This document shows, in pieces, positions 41,596 through 49,733 of a DNA stretch of 64,000 nt (the stretch's first letter is position 1; every line of letters starts with the position of its first letter). The DNA is taken from NCBI GenBank assembly GCA_015057005.1, contig SVFF01000004.1, forward strand, positions 1-64,000, in the 5' to 3' direction. The notes beneath the pieces were generated by a model, which was given only the letters and a program-made list of their open reading frames with translations, made no database searches and was not told the origin of the DNA. Both the position numbers and the translations under genes were made by a program. The stretch comes from Lachnospiraceae bacterium (GTDB lineage Bacteria; Bacillota; Clostridia; Lachnospirales; Lachnospiraceae).

Positions 41596-41733
41596 TGTAC
41601 AGATATTCCACTCGGGCACGCTTTCGCTCCGTAAAAAGCGTAACAGACGCTAAACTCGAGACGAAATTTCATTTCGTCTGACCTCGTTAAGCGCTGACGC
41701 TTTTTAAGGGCCTGTCGTTGGAACATCTGTACA
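41596..41733. repeat. 138-bp imperfect palindrome between the DUF1667 and HAD genes
   Basis: TGTACAGATATTCCA (41596-41610) is nearly the reverse complement of TGGAACATCTGTACA (41719-41733; one mismatch). Inside are TAAAAAGCGT / ACGCTTTTTA and a central AGACGAAAT-TTC-ATTTCGTCT stem at 41659-41679. The transcript could fold into one long stepped hairpin. It occupies almost the whole 193-bp gap. The word CTAAACTCG is shared with the apex of the larger inverted repeat at 55040-55495. Confidence 0.85.
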
Positions 41734-41769
41734 TATTAGCTGACTATCCAATCACAGAGGAGAAAATAT

Positions 41770-42561
41770 ATGAGTTCTTTAAAAGACAAAAAATTATTTT
41801 TACTTGATATGGATGGTACTATTTATCTGGACAATGATCTGTTCGATGGTACCATTGATTTTCTGGAATATGTAAAGAGCATCGGCGGCAGATACATCTT
41901 TGTAACCAACAACTCCTCCAAGAGTGTGGATAAGTACATCGAAAAGCTGGCCAGTCTGGGGATTACATCCGTAGAGGAGGATTTCCTGACCTCCACCAAT
42001 GCTACCGTTCTGCATCTGCAGAAGAAAAATTTCCACAAGATCTACGCCTTCGGTACCACCTCTTTTAAGGAGCAGCTTAGAAAGGGCGGCCTGCCCATCA
42101 CCGATAAGCTGGAGGACGACATCGACTGCCTGTGCATGGGCTTCGACACTGAACTTACCTTCCAGAAGCTGGAAGATGCCTGCATTCTCTTGAACAGAGG
42201 AGTGGAGTACATCGCCACCAACCCTGACTGGGTATGCCCCACCTGGTACGGCTATGTGCCTGACTGCGGCTCCGTAAGCCAGATGTTGTTCAACGCCACC
42301 AAGAGAAAGCCACAGTTCATCGGCAAACCCGAGCCCACCATGGTACTTCTTGCTATGGAAAAGACCGGTTTTGCACCTGAGGAAACTGCCGTTATGGGCG
42401 ACCGCCTCTATACCGACATCGCCTGCGGTGTCAATGCCGGCATCAGCTCCATCTTTGTTTTAAGCGGCGAAGGCACTCTGGAAGATCTGGAGGCCAGTGA
42501 AGTAAAGCCTGAATTTGTATATGAAAATATCAGACAGGTACTGAATGATATTTCCAAATAA
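41770..42561 (+). CDS. HAD-IIA family phosphatase (NagD/PGP-like)
   Basis: The 263-residue protein has the HAD motifs FLLDMDGTIYLDNDLF (motif I), FVTNNSSKS (motif II), and MGDRLYTDIACGVNAG (motif IV), with the C2a cap expected for HAD-IIA enzymes such as NagD, AraL and glycerol-3-phosphate/phosphoglycolate phosphatase. GAGGAG precedes the ATG. It follows the GlpA-like set on the same strand, separated by the large palindrome, and ends at a strong terminator. A function as glycerol-3-phosphate or related sugar-phosphate phosphatase would fit that neighbourhood; this is inference. Confidence 0.9.
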   Translation: MSSLKDKKLFLLDMDGTIYLDNDLFDGTIDFLEYVKSIGGRYIFVTNNSSKSVDKYIEKLASLGITSVEEDFLTSTNATVLHLQKKNFHKIYAFGTTSFKEQLRKGGLPITDKLEDDIDCLCMGFDTELTFQKLEDACILLNRGVEYIATNPDWVCPTWYGYVPDCGSVSQMLFNATKRKPQFIGKPEPTMVLLAMEKTGFAPEETAVMGDRLYTDIACGVNAGISSIFVLSGEGTLEDLEASEVKPEFVYENIRQVLNDISK

Positions 42562-42574
42562 GCAGAAATAAAAG

Positions 42575-42637
42575 GACTCCCTTATGCACGGATCAGAAAG
42601 TTTTTTCTTCCGCTATCCACACATAAGGGAGTCTTTT
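42575..42637. terminator. Bidirectional terminator between HAD and tlpA genes
   Basis: GACTCCCTTATG (42575-42586) pairs with CATAAGGGAGTC (42622-42633), with A-rich and T-rich flanks that serve both the plus-strand HAD gene and the minus-strand redoxin gene. Confidence 0.92.
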
Positions 42638-42649
42638 ATATTTCTTTTT

Positions 42650-43231
42650 TTATTCTTTTATCATATCAATTCCAATCTGCAACGTTTCGCCATCAATGGC
42701 ACCGGAAGCATACCCTGCAATATACCCTTCACTGTCGATTAATACCGTCATAGGCAGACTGTAAACACCATATGTGTTGGCAGCATCATATTCTGTATCA
42801 TAAAACACAGGGAAGGTATACTCCTGCTCTTCTATAAATGCAGATGCTATATCCACAGTCTCTCTGGAACCGTCCGTCATATTGACCATCAGGAACTGTA
42901 TCTCATTTCCCCATTCCAGGTACTTTTCCTGAAAATCCGGCATTTCTCTCTGGCAGGGGCCGCACCAGCTGGCCCAGAAATTCAGCACAATGGGGGTTCC
43001 TAAATAGTCCGACAAATGCACTTCATTACCTTCTATGTCATAAACTGTAAAATCATATGCTTTTTCCTTCTCCGGAGCGTCAGCCTGACTCTCCTTATGC
43101 TCCTGTCCCTCCAGCTGATTGGGCTTTACAGTTTCACCCAGCCTTTCGTATATCACATATGCACTGATCAGGAGCGCCACAAAAGCCAATATCAAGGTCA
43201 GAAGCACCAACTTCTTTTTCTTAGAATCCAT
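42650..43231 (-). CDS. Membrane-anchored TlpA/ResA-like thiol-disulfide oxidoreductase
   Basis: The 193-residue protein has an uncleaved N-terminal membrane anchor (about 8-27) and an extracytoplasmic thioredoxin fold with active site WASWCGPCQRE (Cys90, Cys93) and cis-Pro loop SLPMTVLIDSEGYI. It should reduce disulfides outside the membrane. The ATG lies 9 bp after the ccdA stop with AGGAGG upstream. CcdA in the same operon transfers electrons from cytosolic thioredoxin to such proteins, so the pair is a complete reducing pathway. The C-terminal remnant of a related redoxin is at 34901-34999. Confidence 0.93.
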   Translation of the reverse strand: MDSKKKKLVLLTLILAFVALLISAYVIYERLGETVKPNQLEGQEHKESQADAPEKEKAYDFTVYDIEGNEVHLSDYLGTPIVLNFWASWCGPCQREMPDFQEKYLEWGNEIQFLMVNMTDGSRETVDIASAFIEEQEYTFPVFYDTEYDAANTYGVYSLPMTVLIDSEGYIAGYASGAIDGETLQIGIDMIKE

Positions 43232-43240
43232 AAAACCTCC

Positions 43241-43903
43241 TTAACTGAGCAATGTCAGCAGCCTTCCCAGACTGCCTGTGGCCATAAAAATACCAATGAG
43301 GATCAAAAAGATACCGCTGATCCTGTTGATGATTGTATAATTGCGCTTAATCCAGTTGAATGCGGATTTCAGATAATCGATCAATACCGCACTTAGCAGG
43401 AAAGGAATCCCCAGCCCAAGAGAGTACACAAGCAGCATCAGCATTCCTTCCGCCACATGTCCCTGCTGAGAGGCCAGCATTAAAGCAGATCCCAGAAAGG
43501 CTCCCACACAGGGTGTCCAGCCCACGGAGAAGATCACACCAAAAAGCACAGCGGAGAAAAAGCCCATATTACCGGTATTCATGGTTCCTTTTCCGCCTTT
43601 GAAGATATTCAGTTTAAACACTCCCAGGAAACTCAGGCCAAAGCAGATCACCACCAGACCGGAGATAATATTTACCGCAGTCTGATGCTCTCTAAGAAGG
43701 CTTCCGATCGTACCTGCCAACGCTCCCATTGCCACAAAAACAGCAGTAAATCCTATCACAAATCCTGCCGCTCCCTTGAGGGTTTTACGCATACTGCGCT
43801 CACCGCCTCCTGCGAAATAGGATACGTAAATGGGCAGCATGGGCAATAAACAGGGAGAGATGAACGTAATAATTCCTTCTAAAAATAATACAATATATTG
43901 CAT
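43241..43903 (-). CDS. ccdA: CcdA-type thiol:disulfide interchange membrane protein
   Basis: The 220-residue protein has six membrane helices with the CcdA cysteines: ISPCLLPMLPIYVSYF in helix 1 and VGWTPCVGAFLGSAL in helix 4. It moves reducing equivalents across the membrane to extracytoplasmic redoxins, here presumably to the TlpA-like protein encoded next. The gene lies 6 bp after the PLP enzyme gene on the same strand; the ribosome binding site is GTAGGG. In strict anaerobes this pathway often serves redox enzymes rather than cytochrome c assembly, and no cytochrome genes are seen. Confidence 0.93.
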   Translation of the reverse strand: MQYIVLFLEGIITFISPCLLPMLPIYVSYFAGGGERSMRKTLKGAAGFVIGFTAVFVAMGALAGTIGSLLREHQTAVNIISGLVVICFGLSFLGVFKLNIFKGGKGTMNTGNMGFFSAVLFGVIFSVGWTPCVGAFLGSALMLASQQGHVAEGMLMLLVYSLGLGIPFLLSAVLIDYLKSAFNWIKRNYTIINRISGIFLILIGIFMATGSLGRLLTLLS

Positions 43904-43909
43904 TTTACC

Positions 43910-45076
43910 CTACTTTCTGGTCTTCTCAAGAGCCTGCTCCAGATCAGCAATTAACGTATCTACATTTTCCAGTCCTACATGCAGGCGGATCAGGTTCATG
44001 GGACAATCCATGGCATCGCAGCTTTCCTGGGAATATCCGACCGTATAAGAAACAGCCAGACTCTCAAAACCACCCCAGGAGCATCCGTTCAGAAAGCAGG
44101 TAACGGAATCCAGGAATTTCTTAGCCGCATCAGTATCTCCGTCGATCACAAAGCTCATGAGACCGTTGAAGCCCTTCAGATACTTTTCAATCAGGTGTTT
44201 CTGAGGACCTTCTTTAAGTCCGGGATAGTATACCTCTTTTACATAAGGGTGGTTCTTTAAGTACTGTGCCACTATCAGCGCATTCTTGGCATGCTGCTCC
44301 AGACGAAGCTTCATGGTGCGCATACCACGCTGGAGAAGCCATGCCTGATGAGGATCGATACAAGCTCCGTAGAGCACTCTCTCATTGTTCTGGATCTGCC
44401 GGCAGATCTCTTTGGAGCTGATCACTGCTCCGGCTACCAGGTCACTGTGACCGCCCAGATATTTGGATGCAGTATGTACGGAAATATCAATGCCATACTC
44501 CAAAGGATGCTGGTACAAAGAAGTGGCATAAGTATTGTCAATGACGGTACCGATGCCATGCTCTTTGGCTAATGTGGCAATATATTCCAAATCCTGCAGT
44601 CTGAACACACCGGAAGAAGGACTCTCCAGATAGATCAGACGGGTATCTTCCGTAATGAAATCTTCGATGTGCTCCATTTCCTCACAGGAAAGGAAGCTGG
44701 TCTTAACGCCGAATTTCTTAGGAAGATAATTGCACAAAAAGTTTCTGGCAGGACCGTAGATACTCTTCACTGTGATCACATGGCAATCTTTCTCCACAAA
44801 GTGCATGATTGCAGAGGTGATAGCTGCCATACCGGAAGAAAAGCACAGAGCCGCTTCTGCGCCCTCAAGAGCCGCAATTTTTTTCTCAACTGCCTCCACT
44901 GTAGGGTTTGAAGCTCTGGTATACGCGTAAGGATGCTCCGGAATCCCATTGGCAGTTGTAGGTCTCACAAACAGGGAACTCTGGTAGATCGGCGGTGCCA
45001 CAGATCCCATGAACTTGGCATAATCATCGCCCTCATGTACTAAAATGTCTTCCACTTTTTCATAATGATGTTCCAT
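43910..45076 (-). CDS. Cys/Met metabolism PLP-dependent enzyme (cystathionine gamma-synthase/lyase family)
   Basis: The 388-residue enzyme has AYTRASNPTVEAVEKKIAALEG, CFSSGMAAI (PLP phosphate loop), YLESPSSGVFRL, VIDNTYATSLYQHPLEYGID (PLP-ring Asp) and Lys205 in SVHTASKYLGGHSD, all of the trans-sulfuration fold type I family. Members are cystathionine gamma-synthase, gamma-lyase, beta-lyase or methionine gamma-lyase; a unique assignment is not possible by eye. It is immediately upstream of ccdA and tlpA, so sulfur metabolism and thiol redox are combined in one transcript. GGGAG precedes the ATG. Confidence 0.9.
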   Translation of the reverse strand: MEHHYEKVEDILVHEGDDYAKFMGSVAPPIYQSSLFVRPTTANGIPEHPYAYTRASNPTVEAVEKKIAALEGAEAALCFSSGMAAITSAIMHFVEKDCHVITVKSIYGPARNFLCNYLPKKFGVKTSFLSCEEMEHIEDFITEDTRLIYLESPSSGVFRLQDLEYIATLAKEHGIGTVIDNTYATSLYQHPLEYGIDISVHTASKYLGGHSDLVAGAVISSKEICRQIQNNERVLYGACIDPHQAWLLQRGMRTMKLRLEQHAKNALIVAQYLKNHPYVKEVYYPGLKEGPQKHLIEKYLKGFNGLMSFVIDGDTDAAKKFLDSVTCFLNGCSWGGFESLAVSYTVGYSQESCDAMDCPMNLIRLHVGLENVDTLIADLEQALEKTRK

Positions 45077-45180
45077 TGCCTGACTCCCTTTCTACTTATA
45101 TCATGCATTTGCAACTTTTATTTTTATCTGTCATCTGTATCCCATTCGAATGCTGCGCCCTGTGGATAGGCTGCTCTGTT

Positions 45181-45909
45181 TTAATCATGCCTCTCATCAT
45201 TGGCAAAACTTTCGCAGAATCTTGCCATAAATGCAGGAGGCTCATCCTTCACATACAAATGGGAAATATCACCATAGGACAACATACGGAATGCTGCCAC
45301 ACCCTCGCGGCGCTCCTCGGTCACTACCGTTGTCACAGAAGAAGGTGCCGCACACAGGCCGTGCCAAAGAATCATCGGTGAAATATTCAAAAGGTGGCTG
45401 ATCAGCACGCAGCCCAATCCCAAATGACAGAAGAATACATAGGTATCATTGTTGCTCTTCTCCGCCCTATAAATCTTGCCGTCCCGGTGATATCCAAGCT
45501 CTGCTAACAGTTCGTCAAAGTTCCGGCAGATCCAGTCATACTCTTCCTTCACCCCGTACTTTTTCATGATGTCCGTATCATACCAGGCATCTTTCAGGAA
45601 ATATTTTTCCTCCGCCATCCAATCCTCCGGAAGCCAATCCCAGGTGGGACCCAAGCGGCCGGGGATATCCGGACGCTCTATACTGATAGCAAATTCCCGT
45701 AGCCACTCTTTTTCGATAGCAGCGCGGTTCATCCTCTCAAGGGTAAGGGATGCTGTATCTTTTGCTCTGCCAAGGGGGGAAACATAAAATTCTTTTACAT
45801 CCAGCTTCGCAAGCTTTTCCGACAAATATGCAGCTTCCTTCCAGCCCTTTTCTGTCAATGAATCAATCTCATAATTAGGATCCCCGTGCCTTACAAACAA
45901 TAGTTTCAT
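45181..45909 (-). CDS. Histidine phosphatase family protein
   Basis: The 242-residue protein begins KLLFVRHGDPNYEIDSLTEKG, with the RHG phosphohistidine motif of the phosphoglycerate-mutase-like superfamily, SPLGRAKDTASL as the second Arg segment, and a C-terminal FFCHLGLG catalytic His. It lies apart from its neighbours by about 100 bp on either side, on the same strand as the surrounding run. The substrate (sugar phosphate or other monoester) cannot be told. GGATAGGAAAAAAATG is its weak ribosome binding region. Confidence 0.88.
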   Translation of the reverse strand: MKLLFVRHGDPNYEIDSLTEKGWKEAAYLSEKLAKLDVKEFYVSPLGRAKDTASLTLERMNRAAIEKEWLREFAISIERPDIPGRLGPTWDWLPEDWMAEEKYFLKDAWYDTDIMKKYGVKEEYDWICRNFDELLAELGYHRDGKIYRAEKSNNDTYVFFCHLGLGCVLISHLLNISPMILWHGLCAAPSSVTTVVTEERREGVAAFRMLSYGDISHLYVKDEPPAFMARFCESFANDERHD

Positions 45910-45973
45910 TTTTTTCCTATCCTTTTTGTGCAGTTTTGTTCTCTTTGCTCTTTCTTAAAAATTTCTTTACCCA

Positions 45974-46014
45974 AGCGGCAGACACCTTCCCTAAACCAAG
46001 GGCATCCGCCTTAT
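45974..46014. terminator. Imperfect hairpin after the dipeptidase gene
   Basis: AAGCGGCAGAC and the later GCATCCGCCTT form a mismatched stem just past the dipeptidase stop codon (minus strand); the tail has only short T runs. It may be a weak terminator. Confidence 0.4.
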
Positions 46015-47009
46015 TTCAGCACATCACGGTAAACGCGCAGTACATTCTCACAGAAAATCTTGTCCAGATCGCTTGCGGTAAATCCTTCCTTGTGGAGACC
46101 ATCCCAGAGACGCTCCAGGCTCTGTACACCGGGAAGTTCCCCATGTCCGCCAATGCCGTCAAAATCACTGCCCAAGGCAAGGGTCTCAATGCCCGCCACG
46201 TTCACAATGTGTTTGGAGTGCTCTACAATTCCCGCAATCGTGCCGGGATTCTCACATCCATGAGGCACCTCTGTCAGGAAATCAGGGGCATAATTAAGGC
46301 CGGTACAGCCACCCCGTTCCCCTAATTTTTTAAGCATATCGTCGGTCAGATTTCTCACACAACGGCAGATACTTCTGGCATTGGAATGACTGGCCACAAA
46401 AGGCTTCTTCGTAGCATCCAGCACATCATAAAAGCCGGCATCGGAAAGGTGGGACACATCCACGATCATGCCCATATTCTCCATAGCCGCCACCATCTCA
46501 CGGCCTTTTTCCGTCAGCCCTCTCACGGTATCGGGCACAAACAAAAAGTCCTTTTTATCTTCCCTGGTACTGTCCAGATTAGGATAACCGATTTCATTGG
46601 GAAAATTCCAGGTAAGGGTCATCATGCGCACACCTATATCGTAGAGTTTTTCCAGTTTCTCAATTTCACCCTTACAGACAGCGCCTTCTTCCACGGTAAG
46701 CATAGCAGACATCTTGCCCTGGGCTGCATTGGCTGCAATGTCAGCATATTTGTACACGGGCAGGATCAGATCCTGATTCTTGGCGATTTCCTCCTGATAG
46801 AGACCGGCCATAGCGCACACCTCATCCCAGAGGTCTCTGCCGCAGCCGCAATATACAAACAGGGCAAAATTCTGCAGCATGTATTTGCCTTCTTTCATTC
46901 TCTTAAGGTCCACATGATGCAGATTATCCCGCAGGGAAATTTCCTGTCCTCTAAGCTTTTTATCATGCAGAATGCCGATTGTATCACAGTGCATATCAAT
47001 AACTCTCAT
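46011..47009 (-). CDS. Membrane-dipeptidase family (M19) peptidase
   Basis: The 332-residue enzyme has DMHCDTIGI (His-x-Asp zinc ligands) at the N-terminus, MLTVEEGAVCKGE (bridging Glu), VDVSHLSDAGFYDVL and ASHSNARSICRCVRNL (zinc His), and GSDFDGIGG near the end. These are hallmarks of the renal-dipeptidase amidohydrolase family. No signal peptide, so it cleaves dipeptides in the cytosol, with a preference for D-configured C-terminal residues in some relatives. AGGTAAG precedes the ATG. It lies 25 bp after the gene at 47035 on the same strand, but without clear functional link to that acylation pair. Confidence 0.94.
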   Translation of the reverse strand: MRVIDMHCDTIGILHDKKLRGQEISLRDNLHHVDLKRMKEGKYMLQNFALFVYCGCGRDLWDEVCAMAGLYQEEIAKNQDLILPVYKYADIAANAAQGKMSAMLTVEEGAVCKGEIEKLEKLYDIGVRMMTLTWNFPNEIGYPNLDSTREDKKDFLFVPDTVRGLTEKGREMVAAMENMGMIVDVSHLSDAGFYDVLDATKKPFVASHSNARSICRCVRNLTDDMLKKLGERGGCTGLNYAPDFLTEVPHGCENPGTIAGIVEHSKHIVNVAGIETLALGSDFDGIGGHGELPGVQSLERLWDGLHKEGFTASDLDKIFCENVLRVYRDVLK

Positions 47010-47034
47010 ATCTTACCTCCCTATACTTTCTTTT

Positions 47035-48105
47035 TTATTGGAACAGAGCATCATATTCATAATTCATATAAAAATCCCATTCCCGGGTACAATATTCTTC
47101 ATAATTATCTGCTGTCAGTTCATATTCTCCTGCTTGCATCCACTCCAGGATCCGGCTGTTTACTTCTCCTCTGTGATGTGCAATATCTTTATAATTGTTG
47201 AGGTCGCATATCATATCGTATTCTGTATAAAAAGAAAACAATCTGATATTCTCATATTCCAAAAGCTTCTCAATAAAATATTTTTCTGCCTGAAGCTGCC
47301 TTTCCAACTCACCGTTTCTGTTGCAATAGTCAAAATAGTAAATACTATATGGCGTAAAATAGAGATAAAATTCTATGTCGGGATTTTCGGCTGCCAAGCG
47401 AGTGATATTCTGCTCAATATTGGCATCCATTCTCGCGTACTCTTCTTCCGTAATCGGCTGTTTCTTTTCTACAATCGGTATTTCTTCACGGGCATAGTGT
47501 TTGTCCACTTCTTCTTTTCCGTAAGTGTTATAGTTACTCCAGTTAACATACATGTCGAAGGACATAAAGTTACTGCCGGTAGCCAGATAACCGTGTAAAT
47601 TCTGAACTGCTGTAAGCAGAATGGATTTATTAAATAAATAAGGGGCATCATTCCATACGGAATCATCGTACAGATAATCCGGATAATCCGTATAGTCAAC
47701 ATCATCTTTTCCATTGAAAAACCTGTTGTAATCCAGTCCCCTGACCACCATTTTAATATCCGGATTGTATTCCACTGCCACTTTCAGATTGTCGTTTACT
47801 TCCTTGTAACTTCCTCCGGAAAAAGGCACCTTCACAGAATTTACTCCAAACAGTTTATCCAGTTCAGATGGCTTGAAACATTCCGTCATAGAACTGCCGG
47901 TAATAATCGCATCATAATCAAAATGTTTTACAATACCGTTATTCTGATATCTTTCATTTTTCAGTTCATATTTTACAAAATCAAGCGGCGCGTGATAATG
48001 AAAATACGGATCGATCAGCGCAGTAAAACCACCCAATAATATGAGGCCCACACAAAACAAAGTCAGTGTGGCAATGAACCACTTTGTATATTTATTGTTT
48101 ACCAT
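47035..48105 (-). CDS. AlgJ/DltD-like SGNH-type partner protein of the MBOAT acyltransferase
   Basis: The 356-residue protein has an N-terminal membrane anchor (about 9-30) and an extracytoplasmic domain with YDAIITGSSMTECFKPSELD, the SGNH-like GSS motif, followed by YFDYCNR and a late DIAHHRGEVNSRI with His residues. Such proteins occur with MBOAT acyltransferases in alginate, cellulose and cell-surface polymer acetylation. It is 50 bp downstream of the MBOAT gene on the same strand, so it probably completes an O-acylation machine that modifies a wall or exopolymer outside the cell. The polymer is not identified. Confidence 0.82.
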   Translation of the reverse strand: MVNNKYTKWFIATLTLFCVGLILLGGFTALIDPYFHYHAPLDFVKYELKNERYQNNGIVKHFDYDAIITGSSMTECFKPSELDKLFGVNSVKVPFSGGSYKEVNDNLKVAVEYNPDIKMVVRGLDYNRFFNGKDDVDYTDYPDYLYDDSVWNDAPYLFNKSILLTAVQNLHGYLATGSNFMSFDMYVNWSNYNTYGKEEVDKHYAREEIPIVEKKQPITEEEYARMDANIEQNITRLAAENPDIEFYLYFTPYSIYYFDYCNRNGELERQLQAEKYFIEKLLEYENIRLFSFYTEYDMICDLNNYKDIAHHRGEVNSRILEWMQAGEYELTADNYEEYCTREWDFYMNYEYDALFQ

Positions 48106-48154
48106 GTCAATCTACCTTTCATACTCAGATCCTGCTTACGTAAGATGCTGCTTC

Positions 48155-49609
48155 TTAGAAGTTAAAATATAGGAATGTGCTGATTCCGGCGAATGAGAAA
48201 ATACTCCAGAACAGCAGGAAAAGTGTTGTTACCATACGCAAAAAAGTGGGACGGAAACGTTGCATTTTCTCATAGGCATTCTTACTTCCGAGAGAAACCA
48301 GAAATGCAATGACGAAAAATGCTGTAAGCACAAAGGGCGGATAAATTGTTTCCATTGGCGTAAGACTGAGCACCTCCACAATTTCCACAGAACGCAGCAG
48401 TTCAATAAATTGCAAATCAAATCCGACCACTCCACCGGTAAATACCTTTTTGAGCAACGCAACAGCCTGGGTAAATGTTTCTGCCCTGAAAAATACCCAA
48501 GTCACATTCACAAACAAAAAGGTGATCAACCAGTTCAATACAGAAGAAATACGATCAAAAAATCTTTTAAATCTCCTTGTGAATATCACAAAAAGACCAT
48601 GCATAACTCCCCAAAACACAAAATTCCAGCTGGCTCCATGCCAAAAACCACTGATCAGATAAACAATAAATACATTGACATAGGTCCGTACTGCCCCTTT
48701 TCGGTTGCCTCCCAATGGAATATAGACATACTTGGTAAAGAACCGGGTCAATGTCATATGCCATCTGTCCCAGAATTCCGTTATCGTCAATGCCTTGTAG
48801 GGCGATTTAAAGTTCTGGGGCAGGTCAATATTCATCATTTTACCGATACCGATCGCCATATCACTGTAACCGCTGAAATCAAAATAAATCTGGAAGGTAT
48901 AAGCCAGCATGGTAATGATTGCCGTAACGGAATTCAGCCCATCAACTGTGGCATAACCATACGAAACAAGCTTTCCAAACATATCAGCCAACAATATTTT
49001 CTTTGCCAGTCCCAGGGTGAACATATAAATGCCTTGGGCCATGTTCTCTGAATCAAATTTCTTTTTTCCCTTGTCCATGAACTGGGGGACCAGCTCATCA
49101 TGGGTTACGATCGGTCCGGCCACCAATTGCGGAAAATACGTAACAAAACCTGCATATTCCCAGAAACGATACTCCGGTATCTCTCCCCGGTATGCATCCA
49201 CAATAAAGGAAATCTGCTGAAAGGTAAAGAAACTGATTCCCAAAGGAAGCACAATATATAAAAACGGAATATCTGTCTTGAAAATCCCATTAATATTATC
49301 GATAAAGAAATCCATATATTTAAAATATAACAAAATACCTATATTGAGCAAAACACCTGATATCATTAGTATTTTGGCATATTTATTTCCACTGTTCCTG
49401 CGTATCAACAAATAAAAGACATAATTGAGCAAAACGCTAGCCGTCAAAATCAACAAATAGCCCGGATTGAAATATCCGTAAAACCACAAGGACATCCCTA
49501 CCAGAAAAATTTGTGCCAATGTATATTTCTCAAAGTGATTTAATACAAAATATCCTAATATGCAAAAGGGCAGGAAAAACAAAATAAAAATATAAGAATT
49601 AAATAGCAT
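48155..49609 (-). CDS. MBOAT family O-acyltransferase (AlgI/DltB-like)
   Basis: The 484-residue integral membrane protein has about ten to twelve helices and the MBOAT core: FFTFQQISFIVDAYRGE, PQLVAGPI, DFSGYSDMAIGIGKMMNIDLP, FWDRWHMTLTRFF and the catalytic His in LISGFWHGASWNFVFWG. It moves acyl, often acetyl, groups from a cytosolic donor across the membrane. The downstream gene at 47035 codes for its expected SGNH-type partner. The region upstream (49610-49733) holds the terminator of the permease gene and no separate promoter was clearly recognised. Confidence 0.94.
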   Translation of the reverse strand: MLFNSYIFILFFLPFCILGYFVLNHFEKYTLAQIFLVGMSLWFYGYFNPGYLLILTASVLLNYVFYLLIRRNSGNKYAKILMISGVLLNIGILLYFKYMDFFIDNINGIFKTDIPFLYIVLPLGISFFTFQQISFIVDAYRGEIPEYRFWEYAGFVTYFPQLVAGPIVTHDELVPQFMDKGKKKFDSENMAQGIYMFTLGLAKKILLADMFGKLVSYGYATVDGLNSVTAIITMLAYTFQIYFDFSGYSDMAIGIGKMMNIDLPQNFKSPYKALTITEFWDRWHMTLTRFFTKYVYIPLGGNRKGAVRTYVNVFIVYLISGFWHGASWNFVFWGVMHGLFVIFTRRFKRFFDRISSVLNWLITFLFVNVTWVFFRAETFTQAVALLKKVFTGGVVGFDLQFIELLRSVEIVEVLSLTPMETIYPPFVLTAFFVIAFLVSLGSKNAYEKMQRFRPTFLRMVTTLFLLFWSIFSFAGISTFLYFNF

Positions 49610-49674
49610 CTTTTTACAAGAATCCTCTCATTCTATATCTGCAATAGCTGTTTCTCAAAACCAAATTTGTAATA

Positions 49675-49698
49675 AAGGGGTACCATGCGATACCCCTT
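49675..49698. terminator. Hairpin terminator after the permease gene
   Basis: AAGGGGTA (49675-49682) pairs exactly with TACCCCTT (49691-49698) around an 8-nt loop, 35 bp past the permease stop on the minus strand, followed by TATTA. The T-run is short, so read-through into the MBOAT gene is possible. Confidence 0.65.
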
Positions 49699-49733
49699 AT
49701 CTAAACACTATTCAGCTTTTGGCTTTACTGCAA

